DNA of 64,000 bases from Maribacter antarcticus DSM 21422. Its GTDB lineage: Bacteria > Bacteroidota > Bacteroidia > Flavobacteriales > Flavobacteriaceae. Shown here one piece after another: positions 26,741-35,656 of the stretch. Below the pieces are notes generated by a model. It saw only the letters and a list, made by a program, of their open reading frames with translations, had not been told where the DNA came from and made no database searches. The position numbers and the translations under genes are program-made. Every line of letters begins with the position of its first letter. Position 1 is the first letter of the stretch. Where the stretch lies: the NCBI RefSeq assembly GCF_000621125.1, contig NZ_KK211214.1, positions 685,300 through 749,299 on the forward strand. The letters are read 5' to 3'.

Positions 26741-27445
26741 ATGCGCAAACGTTTGGAACAACAAATGGAACTGGGGTAAAGCCGATCGAAGAAACCCTTG
26801 TACGGTAAAAAAGTCGCGAGGACATCACTGCGCTGATAAAGGCCCTATTGATAATTTATACGTCACCTTCCTACAATGAGCGAGTCTTTTCCGTTCTGGA
26901 AGAAAAGATTTTATTGGGCAAGAAGGCAATGGGTTGCTCAGGACCTACCTTACTGCAAATTTTCGTGCTGGCGCAGTTCCCGTCTGGCCTTGCGCATCGA
27001 TTATGACCCTTTGGACGATATGTGCTCCCATCATAGTGGATTGCGCCAACCATGGGGTATAGACAATTGTACCGATTTCGGTTCCGACAGGTTCATTGAT
27101 TTTGGGTACGGCCGTATTGTGGATAACATACGTTTATTGGACGATGGCACCCTAGGGCTTCTCAACGAGGTGATCGTCGATTTCGGCTCTAGAGATATCT
27201 GTAAAAAAAAAGATGCGGAGGCATTATCCGTAAAAGCGATAGTTACGTCGTGGAGTCTAATGTCTATTTCCCCACCGGCTAAAACCTCCTTTGGGACTGC
27301 GCCCGCAAATCGTTGGATACCATAGAAAAGATAGCTGAAATATCCTACCCGGGCTGGCTGGAGAAAGACCAAGGATTGGAGAAGGGCGCTAAACAACGGT
27401 TGCCGTTCTTTGGGCAAGGCCCACGCCGGAAAGAACAAGGAACAG
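26741..27445 (+). pseudogene. Decayed ISNCY-type transposase
   Basis: Starting at MRKRLEQQMELG, fragments in different frames match the ISNCY transposase group: NLYVTFL...VFSVLEEKILLGKK near the start, IRKSDSYVVESNVYFPTG and LLWDCARKSLDTIEKI in the middle and late part. Many stops and frameshifts interrupt it, including TAA after codon 12. Terminal inverted repeats were not identified. It is followed directly by a second transposase remnant. The 330 bases between sucC and this element hold only the weak terminator. Confidence 0.75.
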
Positions 27446-27446
27446 C

Positions 27447-28107
27447 ATGAAAAAAGGGTTCTTCAGTAAGGAGATACAATGACAGCTCTGTTTGAAAAGA
27501 TACGAGCTTGTTTGGGCGATGGCACATAAACTGCGCAATGCAATAGGGCAGCGGGACGAGTGGTATACTTTGGAGGGGATGATAGAGAAGGACGAGGGTT
27601 ATTTCACCATAGAGGTGAGTGAAAAGGACCATAGGACGCAGAAGGTCATTCGTGGCGGCAAGACCAAGTCGAATGTAATGGTAATGGCGGAAAGTACGAT
27701 GCTCTAAGATTTGGAGACTGGAAAGGTAGAGAGACATTTGCTACTTCAATGCCACGGTGCTCTTGGAATATCAGACTAAGCGTATGGACGATACTTTTAA
27801 GAACGCCATAGGGGAGAGCACGATAGTTTTCACGGACAAGAGCACCTCTTATGTTAATATTTTCGATTACGTAGAACTGCACATTAGTGAAAAATCGGAC
27901 GAAAAAACAATCAAGGAAACACTAAAATGGGTGCATATTACAGTAAGCAACCCCAAAAGGAACTTCGTTGTAACCTATCATAAAATCAAAAAAAAATATC
28001 ACCAGCTTTTCTTTTACGAGTTTATTTACTAGCTCAATAGAAAATATTTTGGAGAAAAGTTGTTCGATAGGCTTATAATAGCCAGCATTACTGCTGTTAG
28101 AAAATAA
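27447..28107 (+). pseudogene. Decayed IS1595-family (ISXO2-like) transposase
   Basis: The pieces run in order: KKGFFSKEIQ, stop, KRYELVWAMAHKLRNAIG, YTLEGMIEKDEGYF, KTKSNVMVMAES, stop and frameshift. They continue with FTDKSTSYVNIFDYVELH, LKWVHITVSNPKRNF, stop and LNRKYFGEKLFDRL. These match the DDE domain of IS1595 transposases, where the DEGYF and TDKS segments hold catalytic acids. At least three nonsense codons and one frameshift make it inactive. It sits about 45 bases upstream of the promoter of the second four-gene locus. Confidence 0.85.
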
Positions 28108-28143
28108 ACGGATATACACATAAAAGTATGTTAATTTAATCTA

Positions 28144-28181
28144 AATAAGCTTTGTAGATGTAATTTTCAGTATTATTTTTG
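28144..28181 (+). promoter_or_regulatory. Promoter of four-gene locus, copy 2
   Basis: TTTG at 28151-28154, exactly 19 bases, then TATTTTTG at 28174-28181: a perfect flavobacterial TTTG-N19-TAnnTTTG promoter. AATAAGCTT (28144-28152) overlaps the -33 element in the same register as before copy 1. TTTAATCTAAAT just upstream may belong to a regulator site. Confidence 0.7.
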
Positions 28182-28231
28182 CATAAATTATTTTTATACA
28201 ATATAGTAAAACCATTTAAATTATAATAATT

Positions 28232-29395
28232 ATGTATCAAAAAAAAATGAAAATGACAATCTGTACCAGTAAGAAAATTGCGTTGAGCCTATTTGTAGTA
28301 GTAGGTTTATTTACATCGTGTTCCGATGATGACGATGAAGTCATAGTAACACCAACCTTAACAGTACCAACGGAGTATTTGTCAACTAACTTTAATGCCA
28401 ACGTTGTAGCAGAAAATACAGTTATAGATGAATTATCTGTAGTTACTTCTGCTGCTAATGCAGCCGAGGCTAATTCACAAACTGCAACCGTTGCGGCTAT
28501 TTCGTACCCAGCAACACTTTCAGCAGTAACGTTACCAAGCTATCGTGCTTTAATGAATGATTGGCTAGTAGAGTTAGTAGCGTCTTCAAACTCTCCAGAC
28601 GCATTTCAAAACCCTGGTTTTGGCGGTTCACCTGAAATGGGACAAGAAGGGGGTCTTTTAGGAACACGCTTATTGGACGAAAATGGTTTAGAGCTAGAAC
28701 AAATGTTACAAAAAGGATCTTTTGGTGCTGCTTTGTATAACCATGCCATTACTGTGGTTAACGGTATCAAAAACGGTAGTGAAGGTTTTGAAGATAGTGG
28801 AGCTATTGATAGATTGGTAGAAATTCATGGTGCAGATATGGCTTTTGATGTATCAAACACGACTGCTGCCGCAATCTATTCAAGAAGACGTTCTAATCTT
28901 AGCGCTGAAACAGGTTTTTTCTTTGATATTAAGCGGAATCTAATCACAGCAAAAGCCGCTATGGAAGCTGGCGACGATTTTACTACGGAAAGAGATCAAG
29001 AACTTGACGATTTTTTAATGAATTGGGAATTATCAAATTATGCTACGGTAATTTATTATTGTCATGCGACAAAAGTTCAATTAACTGCTGGATTTGCCTT
29101 AGAAGATGGTCCAGATAAAGATGCGGCTTTAGGTAATGCACTTCACGCTTTTGCAGAAGGTGTTGCATTTGCGCATGGGTTTAAAGGCGTTTCTGAAAAA
29201 ATGATTACCGATGCTGAAATCGATACTATTTTAGCAAACTTTTTAGCATTAGAAGGGCAAATCCCTGAAAGTTTTAGGTTTTTAAATGAAACAGACTTAT
29301 TTGCCAACCTTGATGAAGTTATAGCCGATTTAAAAGCTACTTATAATTTCACTGATGCTGAGGTTATAAGTTTCTATGTAAACAATAATCCATAA
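28232..29395 (+). CDS. DUF4856 family lipoprotein, copy 2
   Basis: The 387-residue homologue corresponds to the gene at 14252. A lipoprotein signal ends at GLFTSC and is followed by SDDDDE. The start could equally be at 28247 (MKMTICTSKK), giving a more usual signal length. It lacks the cysteine-rich linker of copy 1. The body has the same family features only loosely: LPSYRALMNDWL, GTRLLDENGLELEQMLQKG and an ending with AEGVAFAHGFKG. Sequence divergence from copy 1 is greater than for the membrane enzyme or receptor. The family assignment rests partly on the shared gene order. Confidence 0.7.
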   Translation: MYQKKMKMTICTSKKIALSLFVVVGLFTSCSDDDDEVIVTPTLTVPTEYLSTNFNANVVAENTVIDELSVVTSAANAAEANSQTATVAAISYPATLSAVTLPSYRALMNDWLVELVASSNSPDAFQNPGFGGSPEMGQEGGLLGTRLLDENGLELEQMLQKGSFGAALYNHAITVVNGIKNGSEGFEDSGAIDRLVEIHGADMAFDVSNTTAAAIYSRRRSNLSAETGFFFDIKRNLITAKAAMEAGDDFTTERDQELDDFLMNWELSNYATVIYYCHATKVQLTAGFALEDGPDKDAALGNALHAFAEGVAFAHGFKGVSEKMITDAEIDTILANFLALEGQIPESFRFLNETDLFANLDEVIADLKATYNFTDAEVISFYVNNNP

Positions 29396-29411
29396 ATATA
29401 TTCATTAATAC

Positions 29412-29452
29412 AAAAAATGGAAGCTTGCTTACCTAGTAAGTTTCCATTTTAT
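29412..29452 (+). terminator. Intercistronic terminator/attenuator, copy 2
   Basis: AAAATGGAA (29414-29422) pairs with TTCCATTTT (29442-29450), and an inner stem CTTAC/GTAAG closes on a 3-base loop. It lies between the DUF4856 and imelysin genes, the same place as the terminator of copy 1, although the hairpin sequences are unrelated. Confidence 0.8.
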
Positions 29453-29468
29453 AAAAAAATATTGAGCT

Positions 29469-30596
29469 ATGAAATATTTTAGATTGATTTTCCCTTTTAT
29501 ACTAGTGTGTTTGTCCGCTATTGTTTGGAGTTGCAGTGATGATGATTCTGTTATTGAAAGTACTGAGATTTTTGACAGACAAGCAATGCTTGCTAATTGG
29601 TCAGATAATATAATAATTCCGGCCTATCAAGCCTTTAGTACAGAGGTTGATGCTTTAAAGTCAGCAGTAGAAGCTTTTGAGACACAGCCAAACGAAGCCA
29701 ACTTAAATACAGTACGCCAAGAATGGGAAGCGGCGTACATCGCTTGGCAGAATATAGCTATGTTTAACATCGGGCCAGCTGAAACTACCTTTATGAGAAG
29801 CTTCATAAATACCTATCCTGCAAATGTTAGTAGTATTAATACAAATATAAGTACAGGTGATTATGCTTTGCAAGCAGCTAATGCTAATGACGAGCAGGGT
29901 TTTCCTGCTTTAGATTATTTGTTATTTGGTTTAGCAGATAGTGATGCCCAAATTCTTGAGTTCTACACTAGTAATGTAAATTCGAGTAAGTATATAACCT
30001 ATCTTACAGAGCTTGTAAATCGCATAAACGTAATTGCAAATCAAGTTGTTGCATCTTGGGAAGGTGATTATAGAGATACGTTTGTAAACAATAGCGGTGC
30101 TGCTTCAAACAGTTCAACTAATAAATTACTAAACGATTGGATGTTTTATTATGAAGTAGTTTTTAGAAATGGAAAAATTGGATTTCCTGCAGGTGTTTTT
30201 TCTGAAGGTTCAACGTTGCCACAAAACGTAGAGGCATTTTATAAAAAGGATTTGTCTAAGACATTATGCCTAGAAGCTTTAAACGCCTTTCAAGATTTTT
30301 TTAATGGAGAAGCCTTTGAAGGAACAACCAGAGGCGAAAGTTTGGCAAGTTACTTGCATTTTTTGAATACTATGAAAAATGGTGAGGATTTATCACGCAT
30401 TATTAATAATCAGTTTGATTTGTCAAGAACAGCGATGTCAAATTTGGATGATAATTTTTTCAATCAAATAAACACAAATAATAACGTAATGCTAGTTGCT
30501 TTCGAGGAATTACAAGCAAGTGTTGTTTTGTTGAAATCAGATATGTTTTCAGCCTTGAGCGTGGCCGTTGAATTTGAAAGCGGTGATGGTGATTAA
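29469..30596 (+). CDS. Imelysin family lipoprotein, copy 2
   Basis: The 375-residue protein is the same length as copy 1. Its lipoprotein signal ends at IVWSC, then SDDDS. It shares the motif series AMLANWSDNIIIPAYQAF, FNIGPAETTFM, GFPALDYLLFGL, WMFYYE, GVFSEGSTLPQNVEAFY and RGESLASYLHFLN. The GFPALDYLLFG motif is closer to the general imelysin consensus than that of copy 1. The stop is 3 bases before the HTTM start, the same spacing as in copy 1. Confidence 0.87.
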   Translation: MKYFRLIFPFILVCLSAIVWSCSDDDSVIESTEIFDRQAMLANWSDNIIIPAYQAFSTEVDALKSAVEAFETQPNEANLNTVRQEWEAAYIAWQNIAMFNIGPAETTFMRSFINTYPANVSSINTNISTGDYALQAANANDEQGFPALDYLLFGLADSDAQILEFYTSNVNSSKYITYLTELVNRINVIANQVVASWEGDYRDTFVNNSGAASNSSTNKLLNDWMFYYEVVFRNGKIGFPAGVFSEGSTLPQNVEAFYKKDLSKTLCLEALNAFQDFFNGEAFEGTTRGESLASYLHFLNTMKNGEDLSRIINNQFDLSRTAMSNLDDNFFNQINTNNNVMLVAFEELQASVVLLKSDMFSALSVAVEFESGDGD

Positions 30597-30599
30597 ATT

Positions 30600-31961
30600 A
30601 TGTTAGAAAAATACACTACATATTTACAACATCCTGAAAAGGCCGCACCACTTGCGGTCTTTCGGATTTTATTTGGTGGTCTTATGATTTTTTCAACCTT
30701 ACGGTTTGTATCACAAGGTTGGGTCAACAAATATTATATAGAGCCCAGTTTTCACTTTAAGTATTACGGTTTTGAATTTGTTACAGCATTTGGTCAATAC
30801 ACCTATATACTATATGCAATTACACTTTTATCTGCAATAGGAATCGCCCTAGGCTATAAGTATAAAACCGCTACTATTTTATTTTTTCTAAGTTTTACGT
30901 ATTGTGAACTTATTGATAAAACATATTATCTTAATCACTACTATTTTGTAAGTATCATTGGGTTTTTACTTATTTTTTTACCAGCAAATTGCTATTTTTC
31001 AATTGATGCCTACCGGAATTCTAAAATAGCGTTTCGTAAAATACCGAGATATAATATTTTTGTAATTCAACTGATGTTATGTGTCGTCTATTTTTATGCT
31101 GGTCTCGCTAAAATAAATACCGATTGGTTGTTTAAAGCTATGCCCTTGCAAATTTGGTTACCATCGCGATACTATTTGCCAGTACTTGGAGACCTTTTTC
31201 AAAAAGAATGGATGCATTATGCCATGAGTTGGTTTGGAATGTTATATGATTTAGCGATTCCTTTTCTTCTTTTGTTTAAAAGAACACGGGTCTTTGGTTT
31301 TGTTATGGTGGTTATTTTTCACGTGCTTACACGCGTGCTTTTCCCGATAGGTATTTTTCCGTATGTAATGATTTGTGCAACGCTTATTTTCTTTGATGCT
31401 TCATTTCATGAAAAAATTATTAGCTTTTTTAGAAGATTATTCAAAATTAAATTTGTTGAAAATAACACAGCTTTATATTTGATTCCTAATGTTAAAAAGA
31501 AGCTTTTAGCTACACTATTCATTACTTTTTTTACATTTCAACTCGTTCTTCCATTTCGGTATATGGTATACCCCGACGAATTATTTTGGACAGAAGAAGG
31601 GTATCGCTACTCCTGGCGTGTTATGCTCATTGAAAAGGGTGGTTATGTCCAATATAAAATTGTAAACCCTAAAACAGGGAATTGGTTTTATGTAGATCAC
31701 AATAAATTTTTGACGGAGTATCAACAAAAACAATTAAGAACGCAGGCAGATCTTATACTAGAATTTGCTCATTTTTTAGAGAAACATTACAAAGAAAAAG
31801 GAATAATAAATCCGGAAGTTTATGTAGAGAGCTACATTGCATTAAACGGCCGTCTAAGCCAGCAATTTGTAAATCCTACTGTAGATTTAACTAAAGTTAA
31901 TGAGTCCTTTAGTCATAAAGACTGGTTACTACCTTTTAACGATACCATATATGGTTTTTAA
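30600..31961 (+). CDS. HTTM / vitamin K-dependent gamma-carboxylase-like membrane enzyme, copy 2
   Basis: The 453-residue homologue of the gene at 16813 aligns without gaps through at least residue 180. LNHYYF (N112, H113) and YFYAGLAKINTDW (K171) are conserved at identical positions, as are WTEEGYRYSW, GNWFYVD, IALNGR and FVNPTVDL at the C-terminus. Both paralogues therefore keep the residues expected for a carboxylase-like active site while the DNA has diverged strongly, which implies selection for activity. The membrane location is clear from many hydrophobic helices. The substrate is unknown. Confidence 0.85.
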   Translation: MLEKYTTYLQHPEKAAPLAVFRILFGGLMIFSTLRFVSQGWVNKYYIEPSFHFKYYGFEFVTAFGQYTYILYAITLLSAIGIALGYKYKTATILFFLSFTYCELIDKTYYLNHYYFVSIIGFLLIFLPANCYFSIDAYRNSKIAFRKIPRYNIFVIQLMLCVVYFYAGLAKINTDWLFKAMPLQIWLPSRYYLPVLGDLFQKEWMHYAMSWFGMLYDLAIPFLLLFKRTRVFGFVMVVIFHVLTRVLFPIGIFPYVMICATLIFFDASFHEKIISFFRRLFKIKFVENNTALYLIPNVKKKLLATLFITFFTFQLVLPFRYMVYPDELFWTEEGYRYSWRVMLIEKGGYVQYKIVNPKTGNWFYVDHNKFLTEYQQKQLRTQADLILEFAHFLEKHYKEKGIINPEVYVESYIALNGRLSQQFVNPTVDLTKVNESFSHKDWLLPFNDTIYGF

Positions 31962-34431
31962 TAAAATTATACTCTTTATATTATCCATATTTAGTGGCAC
32001 ATTGCTTGGTCAGCACAACTTATCGGGGAATATTATAGACTCAGAAACTCAGACAACAATACCCTTTATTAAAATTTATGATACAACCTCTGGTAAAGAA
32101 ACTGTTAGCGATGCCGAAGGTGATTTTGTGCTAACGGATTTACAGTCTGGAGCGCATACTATTATCTTCTATAATGAAAATGCTGTCTGGCATGAAGAAA
32201 CATATGTTTTAGTTGATAACAAAAACGTAAGTGTAGCTGTAAATAGAACGATTAGCCTATCCGAAGTTATAATTCAAGCGAAACGAAGAGAAGTCTTTAA
32301 TTTAAAACGAGCAAAAGATGTAGAAGGTATGACGATATATGCTGGTAAGAAGAGCGAGTTTGTCGTAGTAGATCAAATAGTAGGCAATAAATCTAACAGT
32401 AATGCACGGCAGATTTACGCTCAAGTTGCGGGTTTAAATATTTTTGAGAGTAATAATTGTGGTTTACAACTTTCTATTGGCGGGCGAGGTCTAGATCCTA
32501 ATAGGACTTCAAATTTTAATGTGCGTCAAAATTCTTATGATATTAGTGCTGACGTCTTGGGTTATCCAGAGAGTTACTATACGCCACCTGCCGAAGCTAT
32601 GGAAGAAATTCAAATTATCCGTGGTGCAGCATCATTACAATATGGCACTCAGTTTGGTGGTCTTATTAATTTTAAGCTTAAATCGCCATCAACAAAGCCT
32701 TTAGACATTGTGACGCGCCAAAGTTATGACACCAATTGTGGTTATGCCACATTTAATAGTTTTAGTGGTACTAATGGTAAATTTAGTCATTATACATTTG
32801 TGTCCTATAAAAATAATTTAGACGCGGCACCAAGGGCAAACATGAACTTAGAAGCGGTTAACGCTTTTACAAATCTTAATTATAAATTATCAGATAAAAC
32901 AGCTATTGGACTTGAATACACGCATCTTAGTTATACCGCTCAACAGGCAGGTGGATTAACAGATGCACAGTTTGAAAGAAATCCCTTTTTTAGCAATAGA
33001 ACTCGAAATTGGTTCGCGGTGAACTGGAATTTACTAACGGCAAAATTAACACATAATTTTTCTGAAGATGAACGGTTTAATGCCATCTTATGGGGAATGA
33101 ATTCATCGCGTAGTGCTATTGGTTTTAGAACTAATCGTGTTTCCCAGATTGATGATTTAGAAGAACCAAGAGATTTACAAGTTGGGGATTTTCGAAATTG
33201 GGGAGCTGAGTTACGTTATTTAAAAAACTATAGTTTAGGTAGTAAAAAATCAACCATATTGGTAGGAACTAAGTATTATCAGGCTTTTAATGAGGAACGT
33301 CAAGGTCCAGGAACAGCTGGAAATGATGCTAATTTTAACTTTCAAGATTTTGCGATTGCAAACCTTCCAAGAGAATTAAGACAGTCCGATTTTAACTTTC
33401 CCAATCTGAATATGGCATTATTTGCTGAAAATATTTTTTATGTTTCAGATCAGCTATCTATAACACCTGGTATTCGTTTTGAACATATAAAAACAGAAAG
33501 TGAAGGTACATTTCGTCTTGTTAATAGAGATTTAGCTGGTAATGCATTACTTGACACGACTTTTGAGGACAATCGAACACGTGATCGTTCTTTTTTATTA
33601 ATGGGTTTAGGACTCAGCTTTAAGCCTAATGAAGCCTTTGAAACGTACGGTAATTTTTCGCAAAATTACCGATCAGTAACCTTTAGCGATATTAGAATTA
33701 TAAATCCTTCACTTCAGGTCGATCCTAATATTGATGATGAAAAAGGCTTTACCGCAGATTTGGGAATTCGTGGACGCTACAAACGTATATTATCATATGA
33801 TGCTAATGTATTTGGTTTATTTTATGAGGGTAGAATTGATGAAGTAATTCGTACAGCAACACGATTGAATGCCTTTGGTGAAACCGTTGAAAATGGTCGG
33901 ATTATTAGGTTTCGAGGAAATATTGGTGACGCCCTAATTTATGGTTTTGAAAGTTTATCAGATTGGAACATTAGAGAAACTATTTTTCCAGATTATAATG
34001 AATTTAAGCTCAATTATTATGTTAATTTTGCTTTTACAAAATCTGTATTTACGTCATCTGAGATTGCTGGTATTGAAGGTAAAGAACTACCCTTTGCGCC
34101 AAATGTTAATTTAAGAACAGGATTGAATATGGGTCATAAAAACTTACTGTTAAGCCTTCAATATTCTTATTTGTCCGATCAATTTACAGACGCCTCTAAT
34201 GCACCACGAGATGTAAATGATAATGTAAGTGGTATTGTAGGAGCTATTCCTGCTTATGGAGTTTTTGATTTATCCTTAAGATATAAATTTAAAAAATATA
34301 CTTTAGAAACAGGTATAAATAATTTTACTAACGAAATGTTCTTTACGCAAAGAGCTACAGGCTACCCAGGACCAGGAATAATTCCAGCCGCACCTCGTAG
34401 TTGGTTCGCAACTGTGCAGTTTCAATTTTGA
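31951..34431 (+). CDS. TonB-dependent receptor (FecA-like), copy 2
   Basis: The start at MVFNKIILFILS gives a signal peptide and overlaps the HTTM stop by 11 bases. The 826-residue receptor has a carboxypeptidase-regulatory-like domain (LSGNIIDSETQTTIPFIKIY). The plug contains IGGRGLDPNRTSNFNVRQ and IIRGAASLQYGTQFGG, and the barrel ends in WFATVQFQF. It is very similar to the receptor at 18161 in plug and in barrel segments (SAIGFRTNRVSQ, NYRSVTFSDIR, ATGYPGPGIIPA). The N-terminal domain is less conserved. The ligand is presumably related to but distinct from that of copy 1. Confidence 0.88.
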   Translation: MVFNKIILFILSIFSGTLLGQHNLSGNIIDSETQTTIPFIKIYDTTSGKETVSDAEGDFVLTDLQSGAHTIIFYNENAVWHEETYVLVDNKNVSVAVNRTISLSEVIIQAKRREVFNLKRAKDVEGMTIYAGKKSEFVVVDQIVGNKSNSNARQIYAQVAGLNIFESNNCGLQLSIGGRGLDPNRTSNFNVRQNSYDISADVLGYPESYYTPPAEAMEEIQIIRGAASLQYGTQFGGLINFKLKSPSTKPLDIVTRQSYDTNCGYATFNSFSGTNGKFSHYTFVSYKNNLDAAPRANMNLEAVNAFTNLNYKLSDKTAIGLEYTHLSYTAQQAGGLTDAQFERNPFFSNRTRNWFAVNWNLLTAKLTHNFSEDERFNAILWGMNSSRSAIGFRTNRVSQIDDLEEPRDLQVGDFRNWGAELRYLKNYSLGSKKSTILVGTKYYQAFNEERQGPGTAGNDANFNFQDFAIANLPRELRQSDFNFPNLNMALFAENIFYVSDQLSITPGIRFEHIKTESEGTFRLVNRDLAGNALLDTTFEDNRTRDRSFLLMGLGLSFKPNEAFETYGNFSQNYRSVTFSDIRIINPSLQVDPNIDDEKGFTADLGIRGRYKRILSYDANVFGLFYEGRIDEVIRTATRLNAFGETVENGRIIRFRGNIGDALIYGFESLSDWNIRETIFPDYNEFKLNYYVNFAFTKSVFTSSEIAGIEGKELPFAPNVNLRTGLNMGHKNLLLSLQYSYLSDQFTDASNAPRDVNDNVSGIVGAIPAYGVFDLSLRYKFKKYTLETGINNFTNEMFFTQRATGYPGPGIIPAAPRSWFATVQFQF

Positions 34432-34667
34432 GGAATCAACTTTTATTATTTCAAAACGATGTATATTTTTAATTCGGATTTAAATGTATTTCTGCTGGTT
34501 TTCTTAAACTAGGATAAATATAACAGCTTGCTTTGTCATCTTTTTAGTAATGGTATTTTTTCAATATCATTTTTAAAGCCATATTCATATTTTAGAGTTC
34601 TCTTAATATGTTCTGCAACTACAATACTCTCGGTCTTTAAGGCAGTTTAAAGGGAATACTTAGTTTC

Positions 34668-34832
34668 TTATGAAGCGATCTTCTTGGTCGTATAAACTTG
34701 GTGAGGCGGGACTTCTCCTATTTCGGCATTTCCTCTTTTGGTGTTATATAATTCAATATAATTATTTAACATTTGATATAGGTCCGGGTCTCCGTTTGGA
34801 GGGTTCTGATATACCTTTTCATTTTTTAGGGA
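34668..34832 (-). pseudogene. IS3-family transposase C-terminal remnant
   Basis: The minus strand encodes SLKNEKVYQNPPNG, DLYQMLNNYIELYNTKRG and IGEVPPHQVY, the end of an IS3-type integrase core; the E of LKNEK region is near the last catalytic acid. Only about 55 codons remain. The stretch 34432-34667 before it is AT-rich and shows nothing I can identify. Confidence 0.75.
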
Positions 34833-34849
34833 CTTACAGAAGTGTTCCC

Positions 34850-35077
34850 TCATACAGTGTAACAAAGATGATCACGATGGTACATAGTATCATAGCCCAG
34901 GAGGTTTTCTAACGGTGCCCCAAAGTAAAAAAGCAGCTTTGGGGCGGAGAGTTTTGGGGTAAGGGTTACTTTGTGAACACCCTCGGCCAGCATGGAACCA
35001 GGGACCTCATTGCCAAATATGTCAAAGAACAGGGTATGGAAAAACATTACAAGACGTTAAAAGAAATCATCAGTTGA
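34850..35077 (+). pseudogene. IS200/IS605-family TnpA C-terminal remnant
   Basis: The frame encodes YSVTKMITMVHSIIAQEVF, an in-frame TAA, then CPKVKKQLWGGEFWGKGYF and VNTLGQHGTRDLIAKYVKEQG, matching the end of Y1-type TnpA transposases. The N-terminal part, including the HUH motif, is missing. It directly abuts the IS3 remnant, marking the right edge of the second four-gene locus as a site of repeated insertions. Confidence 0.75.
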
Positions 35078-35250
35078 AATTATTTTAATACCCAGTGGGC
35101 TTGCCCCGAAGATTATTTATTTAAAAAAATGTTAAAATCAAATTAAAGTGTAACACTATTGGTTTTCTAACGTCTTTTAAGTAGTTCATCATTAATCAAA
35201 TTTCGATAAACAGCGTCAATCAACGTTTCGGGATTAAAAACAAACAAGTC

Positions 35251-35586
35251 ATGAGAAAATTAAGTTATGTTATCGTAGCTGCAATGCTATTATCCACAGG
35301 TTCTATTTTAGCAACAACTACAGAGCTGCGAGAACCCACCACAAGTATTTCCGCACAGATTTACGAAATGTTATCCGATAATTCATTTGCCGAGGGCGAA
35401 TGTAATTCGACTGCTCAAGTACGGTTTACGCTAAATGACGAGGGCCAAATCGTAGTACTTTCAGTAGAGACCGAGTCTGTGGATTTGGAACGTTTCGTTA
35501 AATCTAGATTGAACTATAAAAAAATTGAAATTTCTAATGTGAAAGAGGGGAAACTGTACACGGTTCCCGTAAGAATTACTTCCTAA
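35251..35586 (+). CDS. Small secreted protein with TonB-C-like end, copy A
   Basis: The 111-residue protein has a signal peptide (MRKLSYVIVAAMLLSTGSILA). The mature part has AQVRFTLNDEGQIVVLSVETE, then a helix (LERFVKSRLNYKKIEI) and TVPVRIT. The order strand-turn-strand-helix-strand with DEG and VPVRI recalls a shortened TonB C-terminal domain, but with no membrane anchor beyond the signal. It probably belongs to a small flavobacterial family of periplasmic proteins of unknown role. Its twin is at 36561. Confidence 0.7.
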   Translation: MRKLSYVIVAAMLLSTGSILATTTELREPTTSISAQIYEMLSDNSFAEGECNSTAQVRFTLNDEGQIVVLSVETESVDLERFVKSRLNYKKIEISNVKEGKLYTVPVRITS

Positions 35587-35605
35587 ACACATTTGAATTA
35601 GCTGG

Positions 35606-35639
35606 AAAATCCTAAGATGTTTGTCTTAGGATTTTTTTT
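35606..35639 (+). terminator. Intrinsic terminator, unit A
   Basis: AAAATCCTAAGA and TCTTAGGATTTT form a perfect stem and run into a T tract. Confidence 0.93.
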
Positions 35640-35656
35640 GTTCTTATACTTTAGAT

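Larger units (their letters stand above)
35121..35649. repeat. Direct repeat unit A (small secreted gene with leader and terminator)
   Basis: This stretch is nearly identical to 36419-36959. The match covers about 100 bases of leader, the whole 111-codon gene and its terminator, and stops shortly after the T tract. Differences are a few base changes and a short insertion in the leader of unit B. The two units flank the decayed sucC fragment. Confidence 0.92.

Noticed and set aside
27031..27882. Minus-strand open frames of 78-135 codons over the transposase remnants
   Set aside because: The plus strand in the same place carries clear transposase motifs, so the antisense frames are by-products.
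34850..35047. Minus-strand 65-codon frame
   Set aside because: It overlaps the plus-strand TnpA remnant and shows no family features.
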